Shown here: positions 1 through 7,736 of the stretch, piece by piece | Position numbering within the stretch: the stretch's first letter is position 1 | How the letters are laid out: the number at the start of each line of letters is the position of its first letter | From: Paenibacillus cisolokensis | GTDB lineage: Bacteria; Bacillota; Bacilli; Paenibacillales; Paenibacillaceae | Length of the DNA: 32,176 nt | NCBI RefSeq assembly: GCF_018403665.1 | Contig: NZ_BOVJ01000033.1 | Location: forward strand, 1-32,176 | Reading direction: 5' to 3' | Notes under the pieces: generated by a model | Told to the model about the DNA's origin: nothing | Seen by the model: the letters and a program-made list of their open reading frames with translations, nothing else | Database searches by the model: none | Made by a program: the position numbers and the translations under genes

Positions 1-8
1 CAAGAACA

Positions 9-196
9 ATGCTGCAAAAGTGCAGTTTTTTCGGGCGTAAAATAACCAAAACGCGAAAATTCCTGCGATTATACAGTTTTTTGATCCGTTCAAGCCAGAC
101 AAGCGAAAATCGCCAAAAATTACTGTATTTTTGCAGGATTTTGCGCCATAGTCATCTATTCGGGCCAAAATTCCTGTACTTTTGCAGCTTTTTCGC
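9..196. repeat. Degenerate palindromic repeats, four copies
   Basis: Four related elements of about 20-25 bases lie 50-60 bases apart, near 11-30, 61-82, 121-147 and 171-196. Each resembles CTGnAnnnnTnCAG followed or preceded by a T-rich run and TTTTCGCC-like sequence; the first contains CTGCAAAAGTGCAG. The stretch is AT-richer than the genes around it. An open frame crosses it, but it has no recognisable protein and runs on into a simple-sequence tract, so I treat this as intergenic repeat DNA. Confidence 0.55.
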
Positions 197-236
197 CAAA
201 GCAATCTGCCGGGAGAGGGGGGCTGAAGGCGGGACA

Positions 237-300
237 CCGACGGACGGGCGACGGACGACGGGCGACGGACGACGGGCCGACGGACGACGGACGGGCGACG
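237..300. repeat. Simple-sequence tract of GACGG/GGCGAC units
   Basis: About 65 bases are built almost entirely from GACGG, GACGAC and GGGCGAC blocks. The short units are repeated imperfectly with no spacer. It is sharply GC-rich next to the AT-rich repeats on its left. No function can be assigned; it may simply be an expanded low-complexity tract. Confidence 0.75.
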
Positions 301-359
301 ATTTGACGGAAGGCGCGGACGGTTAACAGAGGCAAATGAGTTTTATCTTTCTTTAATCT

Positions 360-398
360 TTAAAAACAAAAACCGCTTGAAACGGATTCGCAGCGGTT
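360..398 (-). terminator. Rho-independent terminator, minus strand
   Basis: Read on the minus strand, AACCGCT (392-398) pairs with AGCGGTT (371-377) across a 14-base loop, and is followed by TTTGTTTTT. This fits an intrinsic terminator for transcription coming from the DUF3900 gene, about 280 bases upstream of it. No other minus-strand gene lies between. Confidence 0.65.
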
Positions 399-508
399 CG
401 TGATGGATGTAAAGAAAAACTTTTTCGCAGTACATTCAAAGATGAGCGAGCGAGGACCCTTCGCACGGTTCAAATCCCCGCACAAACGGTCCCTCTGGTT
501 CATCAGCA

Positions 509-568
509 CACGCAGGTCAGCATAAACGCACGCCGGTCAGCGTAAACGCACGCCGGTCAGCGTAAACG
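509..568. repeat. 20-bp tandem repeat, three copies
   Basis: Three head-to-tail copies of a 20-base unit (CACGCCGGTCAGCGTAAACG) occupy 509-528, 529-548 and 549-568. The last two are identical and the first differs at two positions. They lie just downstream of the true stop of the DUF3900 gene. The frame-shifted reading of that gene runs into them, which artificially extends the apparent protein. Confidence 0.85.
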
Positions 569-678
569 CCTTCCGGCAGCTGCGGCACTGTATGCGACCG
601 TCGATGGCGAGTTTGGCGACGACTTTCGCATTTTTGATGCCGTTCTTGGTCGGCGAGTTGTCGTCGAGTGCCTTGCGT

Positions 679-1859
679 TCACCATGGAGGCGCATCGTCC
701 TCGCCCGCAGCGGCCGCTTCCGATAAGACCCGCCTCGCATCGCCGTCTTCGCCGACGGAGACGGCCGCTTCGGCAACCGCATCCGCCCCGGCCGATCCGG
801 AGGTGCCGCCGATCCGTTCCATAATTTCCGCAAGCTCCGGCGGTGCAGCAGCTCGACCGGCGACATGCCGCGTTCGAACTGAAAGGCGTCTCCTTCGATG
901 ACGACAATATATTTGCCGTTATGGCGGGCCAGATGGATGGCGTTGCCGAATTCGGACAACAGCACTTTTACCGTTACGCCGCCGAGCTTGAAAGCGATCG
1001 GCAAATCCGGCTTTTGCTCGACGAGCTTCGCCGCCGCTGCGGCGACCCGCTCTTCCGGCCATCGCTCGAGCAGTCCCCGCTTGTCGGCGGCCGCCCACAG
1101 TTCGATCTCCTCCTCTTCCTGTTCACGGGCTTCGGCCGGCTGGTCGCCCCATTTTTCCTCCATATACTGCTGCACCATCCCGAGCACCTGCTCCTCCATC
1201 ACCTCGGGCATCGGCTTGCCGTACTCGACCCATTTCAGGAAATCTTCAAAATACCGCGCATGCGACGCCTGATGAAGCTTCAGCTCCCATTCCTCGACGA
1301 TGCCCTCCTCGGGCATATGCGGATATTGAATCGACTTCATGCCGCGCGCGCTGATCGCCATATCCACCTTGGCGATCAGGCTCCGTTCGTCGGCGATGCG
1401 GGCGATCTTCGGTTCGAAATCGCATTTCATGACAAACACGAACGGATCGCCGGAACAGCGCGGAAGCCGCGCTTGCGCGACGATCAGCGCGCCGCCGCGC
1501 GCCGCGCTCGTATCGAGATAGAGCCGGACGAGATCGTCCGCGCAGCCGTGGAATTGCCCAGCGTCCTCGGCGCGGCGCAGCCGGTTCAGCAAATTGAAAT
1601 TCGGGTTGCTGTCCGGCTCGTGGCCGGGCTCGACGACGAATCGGCCGATCTTCGTCGGCGCGTCGCCCGTTACGGGGTGACGCTCCGCCTTCCGCTTCAC
1701 GATGCGGACGAATTCCCCGTCCAGAAACGGACGCAGCTCGCTTTCCATATATTCATGCCCGTTCATCGTCCGATAATGCTTGTACTGCTTCGAGCCGCTT
1801 CCTTCCGTCCCCTCCGTACGGATGACGAAAAATGACAAGAACTGCACCAAAACTTCCAT
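679..1859 (-). CDS. DUF3900 domain protein (one apparent frameshift)
   Basis: The N-terminal ~335 residues closely follow the DUF3900 family of Bacillales, which has no established biochemical role. Recognisable blocks are the FLSFFVIRTEG start, a central MKSIQYPHMPEEG block, a HQASHARYFEDFLKWVEYGK block, and a late KYIVVIEGDAFQFERGMSPVELL block. After SPVELL the family continues with an ELxEIMERI-like helix. Here that helix (ELAEIMERIGGTSGS) is one frame away, starting near 836, and then ends cleanly at a TGA at 679-681. One extra C in the run at 842-843 restores a 393-residue protein. Left uncorrected, the frame reads an arginine-rich tail into the 20-bp repeats. The ATG at 1859 is preceded by AGGGAA four bases upstream. 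The terminator at 360-398 probably ends the transcript. Confidence 0.85.
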
Positions 1860-1967
1860 TCGCTTCCCTGTAACTCCTTCGCCCCTGTATCATGAACCCA
1901 TCAAAAAGTAGCATATCATAATTTGCATCTTGCGGACATGAGCCGTTAGAAGCTAAGCCTCAACGGA

Positions 1968-2050
1968 CGTCCGGCGGGCTCAGGCACCCAGGCTGTCCTC
2001 ATGCCGTCCGGCGGGCTGAGGCGCCGGGGCTGTTCTCTCCCGTCCGGCGT
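1968..2050. repeat. Imperfect ~37-bp direct repeat, three copies
   Basis: The block CGTCCGGCGGGCT recurs at 1968 and 2005, and a shortened CGTCCGGCGT lies at 2041, giving a period of 36-37 bases. The sequence after each block is partly conserved (CAGGC/GAGGC, then GGCTGTnCTC). It fills the gap between the 3' end of the nitric oxide synthase gene and the 5' end of the DUF3900 gene. A looser GTCGGC-rich continuation runs to about 2140. Confidence 0.6.
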
Positions 2051-2148
2051 CTGTCGGCTGACGGCTTGTGCAACGGTTCCGGTATTTTCCGGTCGGCTTT
2101 CCTGTCCGGCCGTCGGCTTCCCTGCCCAGCCGTCGGCGACAGCTTCCG

Positions 2149-3237
2149 TCAGTACGGCTTCGGTTGGTACAAGAAATTCGGCGTATTCATCCGGTCCTCG
2201 ATTCGCTCGTGCCATATCGGGGTGACGGAAGGCGACAAAGGCGGAATAAGCCACGACCATCTTCCCGTCGCCTCTCGGCCGCTTTCTTTCTCATGTTTGA
2301 CAAATGTCATGAACTGCTCGGCGGCCGTATGATGGTCCACGATCGTTACGCCCGCTTTTCTGTACGAATGCAGCACCGCCACATTCAACTCCACGAGCGC
2401 CCGGTCTTTCCAGAGCGATGCGTTCGCCGAGGTGTTCAGCCCCATAAGCCGCGCGACGGCAGGCAGCAAATTGTAACGGTTGGCATCGGCCAAATTGCGC
2501 GCGCCGATCTCCGTTCCCATATACCAGCCATTAAACGGCGCCGCCCGATACGTAACGCCTCCGATTTCGAGCGCCATATCGGAAATAAACGGAACGGCAT
2601 ACCATTTGACGTTCATCTCCGCGATACCCGGAATATCGGGATGCTCGATCGGCACTTCCAGGACAAGCCCTTCCGGCAACTCGAACCATACGGGCGGACG
2701 GCCGGACATTTGCAAGACGACAGGCAGCAAATCGAAAGGCGTGCCGGCGCCGCGCCATCCGAGCCGCTCGCAGATGCGGGTCAACGCCAGCGAAGCCGGG
2801 TCGCCGACGATTCCCCGATCCGTCGCGTACCCGGCGTACCTTGTCAGCTGGTGGTTCCAGATCCTCATGCTTCGCTCGGCCGTATCCGGCGCAAAAATCG
2901 TAATGGCGGAGCGGACTTTGCCGCCGTTCGTCGCATACCGGATATGCCGGAACAACGTCTCCGCCGCCTCCTGCTCGTCCGTAATCGAACGGGCGTCAAA
3001 CACGTCCAGCGTCTGCCACAACAGTCGGCCGATGCACCGGTTGCTGTTGCGCCAGGCCATGCGGGCGCCATGCTCCAGCTCCTCTTTCGTATGCACATAG
3101 GTTCCGGTCTTCTCCAACTCCCGGCGGATCTCCGCCATCCGCGCGTCCGCTTCCTCGCGGCTTCGTCCCATTTCTTCGTAGCAGGCGTAAATGAATCGCT
3201 CCGCCTCGGCAGCTTTATGTGGTTGCAGCGTCTCCAT
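2149..3237 (-). CDS. nos: Bacterial nitric oxide synthase, oxygenase domain
   Basis: This heme enzyme oxidises L-arginine to citrulline and nitric oxide; bacterial members borrow electrons from general flavodoxin-type reductases because they lack a reductase domain. The 362 residues match the stand-alone Bacillus-type length. The motif AWRNSNRCIGR carries the proximal heme cysteine (about residue 68). GGKVRSAITIF, IWNHQLTRYAGY and NGWYMGTEIGARNLAD (substrate-binding Glu) follow, then VDHHTAAEQF near the pterin site. The end (PNFLYQPKPY) also matches the family, so the gene is complete. I chose the ATG at 3237 because it aligns with family N-termini; an in-frame ATG at 3279 would add 14 residues. 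It overlaps the end of the EcsC gene by 23 bases, which suggests co-transcription. In Bacillus the product protects against oxidative stress and some antibiotics; whether that holds here is inference. Confidence 0.96.
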   Translation of the reverse strand: METLQPHKAAEAERFIYACYEEMGRSREEADARMAEIRRELEKTGTYVHTKEELEHGARMAWRNSNRCIGRLLWQTLDVFDARSITDEQEAAETLFRHIRYATNGGKVRSAITIFAPDTAERSMRIWNHQLTRYAGYATDRGIVGDPASLALTRICERLGWRGAGTPFDLLPVVLQMSGRPPVWFELPEGLVLEVPIEHPDIPGIAEMNVKWYAVPFISDMALEIGGVTYRAAPFNGWYMGTEIGARNLADANRYNLLPAVARLMGLNTSANASLWKDRALVELNVAVLHSYRKAGVTIVDHHTAAEQFMTFVKHEKESGREATGRWSWLIPPLSPSVTPIWHERIEDRMNTPNFLYQPKPY

Positions 3238-4123
3238 TGCCGTGTTGCACGTTCCCTTCCTGATGTTCTGTCGCCGCATTCAGCCTTTCGAGCACTCTTC
3301 GCTTCCGGTACAGCATTTTGGCCGTATCCGCGACATCCTGCAGCATCCCCCGGTTGATAAGCGCTCCGAACAGCATGCCCGCCACCGGAATCGCCTGAAA
3401 CAGCTTTTTCCATCCGAAATTGTCCCAATAAACCGTCATCGCTTCTCTCCAGCCCTGCAGCTGGGAAAGCGCGTGCGCTTGCCCGTTTTCCAGTACGGTC
3501 AGTTCGCCCAGCACGGCCTGCTTGCCGACGATATCCGACGAGGCGAACTGCAGCACTTTGACGGCGAATGCGCGCTCTTCCTCCGACTTCGGATCGAAGC
3601 CGTAGCAAATCGCCATCTCCTGTATGATTTTAAGCGAAAGCCCGAGAATGGCCGGGATATCCGCCACAAGGGTGAACAGACCGCCGAAGCCGGTCGTCGC
3701 CCCTTGAGCGGTAGCGATCGCGCTGCGGCTTGACGCCAGACGATCGGCGGTTTTGTCCATCACACGGAGCGGAACGCGCTGCATATCCCGCATTTGCAGC
3801 TCCGTTGTCTTGGAATGCTCGTACGGACCGCCGTCCCAGTTCGCCTTCACTTTGTCGAGAATACTTCTTTCACTGACGAGATAACGGCCGCCATGCTGGA
3901 TAAAGCCGCCGATCTCGTCGAGCGCCTGGCCGATCTTGCGGTGTATCGCTTTGGGCGCCAGCCGGTCCAGCAGCGCGAAAGGCAGCCGCCCGAGCTTCTC
4001 CCAGAACCATAAATCCTTCTGTTCCCGCTCCCACGCTTCGGCTTCCTTCAACGCCTGAAGCAGCTCCTCCCTGCTGTCGGGCACCGGGTACGCCGCTTGG
4101 TTCGCGTCGCCGCTATCGGACAT
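3215..4123 (-). CDS. EcsC family protein
   Basis: About 302 residues matching the EcsC family, named after a gene in the Bacillus ecs ABC-transporter operon; its molecular role is unknown. Visible family blocks are an acidic N-terminal helix (AWEREQKDLWFWEKLGR), GGRYLVSERSIL, the glycine-rich hydrophobic ATGFGGLFTLVADIPAILGL, IIQEMAICYGFDP, and a C-terminal hydrophobic FQAIPVAGMLFGALINRGM. Two hydrophobic stretches suggest membrane association. A strong AGAAGGAGA lies upstream. The ATG at 4123 (spacing 10) and the ATG at 4129 (spacing 4) are both possible; I took 4123. It precedes and overlaps the nitric oxide synthase gene. No ecsA or ecsB transporter genes are present here. Confidence 0.88.
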   Translation of the reverse strand: MSDSGDANQAAYPVPDSREELLQALKEAEAWEREQKDLWFWEKLGRLPFALLDRLAPKAIHRKIGQALDEIGGFIQHGGRYLVSERSILDKVKANWDGGPYEHSKTTELQMRDMQRVPLRVMDKTADRLASSRSAIATAQGATTGFGGLFTLVADIPAILGLSLKIIQEMAICYGFDPKSEEERAFAVKVLQFASSDIVGKQAVLGELTVLENGQAHALSQLQGWREAMTVYWDNFGWKKLFQAIPVAGMLFGALINRGMLQDVADTAKMLYRKRRVLERLNAATEHQEGNVQHGNGDAATT

Positions 4124-4303
4124 AAGCATCCATCTCCTTCTGCAAATTACATTCATTTATACGGCCGTCCCGTTTGCAGGTCGCATTTGCGGCCGCCCGG
4201 TCCGGACCGTGACGCTGCCCGGGAACGGACCTTCGCATAGAGAAGCATGCCAGAGGGAACGCAGCAAAGCAAAGCGTCCGCGGCGATCGCATCGGCGCGC
4301 CGC

Positions 4304-6381
4304 TCACCCCCCGCTTACGAGACGGGTCAAACGGCCGCGGTAAAGCAGCTTCAGCCGGTGCAGCGCGCGGGTGCAGCCGACATAAAGCAGCTTGGCGTCC
4401 GCATCGCCGTAAGCCGCTTCGCCCGCGTCCGCCATGACGACCGCATCGAATTCCAGTCCTTTCGACAAATAGACGGGAACGACCGTCAAGCCGCCGCCGT
4501 AGGACGGTTGGCTGCTCTCCACGAGAGCCGCGTACAGCCCTCCGGCGGCCAGCCGCTCATGAAGCAGCGCGCATTCCCGAGCCGTACGGCCAATGACGGC
4601 GATCGTCTTGTACCGGCCTTCCACTTGCCAGCTTCGCACCGACTCCTCGACGGCGGCCAGCCAATTTCCCGGCTCCGTCCGTTCGATTTCCACCGGTTCG
4701 CCGCTGCGAAACACCGGAACGGCAGGGCGCACGCCGCCATCCATGCCGGCCAGCACCCGATTGGCGAACTCGATAATTTCCATCGTCGAACGGTAGCTTC
4801 GGTCAAGCTCGTAGTACTGCACGTCCTCGTCATCGAACAGCTCCATCTGCTCGCGCCAACTGCGAACGCCGGCATAGCCGTGAATGCCTTGCTGCAAATC
4901 GCCGAGCACCGTCATCGACGGCCGCCGCTGGCACAGCTTCAGCGCTTCGATCCGAAAGGGCGAATAATCCTGGGCTTCGTCAATGACGATATGGTCGAAC
5001 GGCGGCTGATCAAGTCCGTACAGCCGGATATGGATATAGGCGAGCGGAGCCAAATCCTCCTCGGCGGCAATGCCCTTCTTCAGGCGGGCGACGGTCTCGG
5101 TGACGATCCGTTTGTCGGGAACGGCCGCGGCGCGCTTTCCTTCGAACATCGTCCGGTAAGCTTGCGGCGCGGAGTAGGAGGGCATTTTCTTCACAAATGC
5201 GTTCAGCCGCGACAGCGCTTTGGAACGGATGCTGCGGTCCGTCCATTTCCGGTCCTTCAGCTCGGTTTCCAGCCATCGCCTTAGCCGGTTGACGAGCCGC
5301 TCGCGCTTGCGCATAATCGGCTCGTTCCCGTAGTCGGTCTCCGCCCATTGCCGCATCGTTTCCGGCTGCAGCCTCATCCCTTCGACCGGTTCGAAAGGCT
5401 CCTGCGGCACGAACGACGCCTCGATTTCCCGCAAGCGCTCTTCGACGAGCGCGACGAACGCCCTGCTCCCTTTCCACCGGCCCGAAGCGCTATCCAAATC
5501 CGCCGCCAAACGCGGCCGCTCGAACCAATCGTGAAGCGTATCGGCCGGGTCGGCGGCCCGTACCTCGTTGCGCAGCAGTTCGATCGTCCAATCCTCGAAC
5601 GTCGTCTGCCGGATATCCCCTACCCCGAGCTCCGGCAGCACCCCGGATATATAATCGAGGAACATCCGGTTCGGCGCGAAATGATCATGCGGCTCGCGCG
5701 GACCCGATCCGCGTACCGGTACAGCAAAAAGGCGAGCCGATGCAGCGCTACGGTCGTTTTGCCGCTGCCGGCGACGCCTTGTATGAATAGAACCTTGTTT
5801 TTGTCCGCACGGATAATCCGGTCCTGCTCCGCCTGAATGGTCGAGACGATGTCGCGCAGCTTGTTGTCCTTGTTCTCCCCGAGACGGTAAAGGAGAAACT
5901 CGTCCGTGACGAGGGCTTCATCCTGTCCCCGCGTGTAGCTGTCCGCCATCCGGATCAGCTCGCCGTCGCGGATGACGAGATTCCGTTTCAGATGGACCGT
6001 ACCGGTCACTTCGCCTTCCGGCGATTCGTACGAAGCGGGCCCGTCGCCGCCTGCGAACGAATAAAACATGCTTGCCACGGGGGCGCGCCAGTCGATCACG
6101 AGCAGCTCGTCCCGTCCCGGACCGGAAACGCCCGATTTGCCGATATAAAGCGGTACCGGCCGGTCCGACGACGCCTCCTGAAAATCCAGCCGTCCGAAAT
6201 AAGGTTCACGATACGCGGTTTCCAGTCTTTCGATCCGCTTCCCGCGCTGCACATCCAGCATCTGTTCGGTAAAATCGTCTCCGGTGTAACGGGGGCCGAT
6301 CGCTTCAAGCTGCCGCCGGATTTCCGCCAATACGCCGGTCAATCGCTTCTCTTCTTCTTGATAGGCACTTTGAACGGGCAC
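4304..6381 (-). CDS. helD: HelD-like UvrD-family ATPase (one apparent frameshift)
   Basis: HelD proteins are superfamily 1 motor ATPases that bind RNA polymerase and help release and recycle stalled or post-termination complexes. The N-terminal part shows the HelD-specific blocks YFGRLDF, PLYIGKSGV and DWRAPVASMFY (residues ~61-107), then Walker A GVAGSGKTT at ~202-210. The C-terminal part has VIDEAQDYSPF (motif II), DLQQGIHGYAG, LDRSYRST, YLSKGLEFDAVV and YVGCTRALHRL (motifs III-VI). The two parts lie in different frames. Adding one A to the AAA at 5679-5681 (plus strand) restores RMIIFAPNRMFLDYISGVLP and a 692-residue protein. That is somewhat shorter than the ~770 residues of B. subtilis HelD. 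GTG start at 6381 with AGGAGG upstream. Confidence 0.9.
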
Positions 6382-6412
6382 GTCAGTTACCTCCTAAGAT
6401 TTGATCGAGCGA

Positions 6413-6418
6413 ATTATA
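6413..6418 (-). promoter_or_regulatory. Possible -10 box for the HelD gene
   Basis: A perfect TATAAT reads on the minus strand about 32 bases upstream of the HelD GTG start, in an AT-rich pocket. The matching -35 is poor (TTATGC-like at about 18 bases), so this is only a candidate. Confidence 0.4.
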
Positions 6419-6518
6419 AAGCGAATGACCAATATAGCATAAATAGTTTCCCGTTTCAATATGTGGAAATGATGCTCGACAAAATCTCCGACTTCGTCCA
6501 CAATGGTATCATTGGTGT

Positions 6519-6805
6519 TCAAATCGCGGCGGACGCGTACAACAGCCAGCCGAACACGGCGATATTCAGCAGCAGGAGCGCCGGCACGCCGATGACGAAG
6601 CGCCGGTGCTTCGTCTTGTGGCGCCACTGCCGCATGCCGGCCCAGACGCCCGCAGCGCCTCCTGCGGCGCACGCCGCAAACAGCGTTTTTCGCGGATTCG
6701 CCGCCGCTTCGCGCCGGCACGCCGCTTGTCGACGCCCATCATGACAAATCCGATCAAATTGACGATGATCAGATACGCGCTAATAAATGCCGTCCATCGG
6801 TTCAA
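6519..6805 (-). CDS. DUF1294 small membrane protein (one apparent frameshift)
   Basis: A small integral membrane protein of the DUF1294 family, whose function is unknown. The first part has one membrane helix (AFISAYLIIVNLIGFVMMGV) followed by the family's basic motif DKRRAGAKRRRIREK. The continuation TLFAACAAGGAAGVWAGM, then HKTKHRRFVIGVP and a second helix LLLLNIAVFGWLLY, lies one frame away and ends at the TGA at 6519-6521. Adding one base to the T5 run at 6687-6691 (plus strand) joins them into about 95 residues, the normal family size. I prefer the TTG at 6805, which sits 9-11 bases after GGAAGGAA; the GTG at 6814 directly abuts that site and is less likely. A 14-base inverted repeat (6501-6514) follows the stop. 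Confidence 0.85.
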
Positions 6806-6937
6806 GGTTCGCACTTCCTTCCTATGCTGCGCAATCCGCCGCTTCGTAGTCGAACCGGCGAACCGACGCGTTTACAAAATAGCGTTTATAGCGTTTGACA
6901 GAAATATGGCACTTTGCAACACGGAGGTATTCGCCGC

Positions 6938-7612
6938 ATGCTGCCATTGGAACAAATCATCGCCTTTCTCGCCGTTGCCGTCGCGCTGACGCTTATGCCC
7001 GGCCCGGACATTCTGTTCGTCGCCGCGCAGAGCGTCTCGCGATCCGCGCGCAGCGGCATCGCGGTCGCGCTCGGACTGTGCACCGGGCTCATCGTGCATA
7101 CGTCGCTGGCGGCGGGCGGCATATCCGCCGTCGTCCTGTCGTCGCCGGTCGCCTTCCGCCTCGTCAAGGCGCTTGGCGCGCTTTACCTCTTGTACCTGGC
7201 GTGGAAAGCCGTCTCCGGCATCCGGCGGAACGACGGCGGCGAAACGGCCGCTTCGCCGGCAACGCCGCAACCGGCTGCGGGCGCGGCGGAAGCGGCCGGC
7301 GAAAGGTTGCCGGCGCTGTACCGGCGCGGCATCCTCATGAGCACGCTCAATCCGAAAGTGTCGCTGTTCTTCCTGGCGCTGCTCCCCCAGTTCGTCACGC
7401 CTGCGGCCGGCTCCGTGCCGCTGCAGATGATTCAGCTGGGGGCGCTGTTTATGGCGCAGGCTTTGGCCGTGTTTACCGTCGTCGCGCTGCTTGCGGGCCG
7501 GATCGGGCGCAGCCTCATGAACCGTTCCCCCAAATGGACGGCCCGTTTTGCGGTTGCCGAAGCGGTCATCTACGCCGGACTGGCCGTCAATCTGCTGCTG
7601 ACCGGCAATTGA
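6938..7612 (+). CDS. LysE/RhtB family amino-acid exporter
   Basis: A 224-residue membrane protein of the LysE/RhtB family, which exports amino acids or related small molecules. Visible are the first helix ending in the hallmark MPGPDILFV, then the QSVSRSARSGIAVALGLCTG block, a helix pair to about residue 80, a long alanine-rich cytoplasmic loop (~90-125), then RGILMSTLNPKVSLFFLALLPQFV, another family signature, and two further helices. The ATG at 6938 is preceded by GGAGG with a 10-base gap. It is one of only three plus-strand genes and converges on HrpB. The substrate cannot be predicted from sequence. Confidence 0.92.
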   Translation: MLPLEQIIAFLAVAVALTLMPGPDILFVAAQSVSRSARSGIAVALGLCTGLIVHTSLAAGGISAVVLSSPVAFRLVKALGALYLLYLAWKAVSGIRRNDGGETAASPATPQPAAGAAEAAGERLPALYRRGILMSTLNPKVSLFFLALLPQFVTPAAGSVPLQMIQLGALFMAQALAVFTVVALLAGRIGRSLMNRSPKWTARFAVAEAVIYAGLAVNLLLTGN

Positions 7613-7736
7613 ACGCTTGCGGCAATGGCGGCGGTCGTAGGTCGGCGCGGATGCGGCAACCCTGTACGGGTGTCGGCCCGGACGTTCGGTGCGGTCGGAG
7701 CCGGTTGTCCGCCCGCGCGTACAACATGGCCCCCGG

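Noticed and set aside
9..326. 105-residue open frame at the left edge
   Set aside because: It runs through palindromic repeats and then a GACGG simple-sequence tract, has no domain, and no ribosome site.
464..481. tRNA T-loop-like sequence GGTTCAAATCC
   Set aside because: The flanking stem does not pair beyond three bases and no anticodon or acceptor arm lies upstream.
537..842. C-terminal extension of the DUF3900 protein to 440 residues
   Set aside because: The family-like helix and a natural stop at 679 lie in the other frame; the extension is arginine-rich and ends in a tandem repeat.
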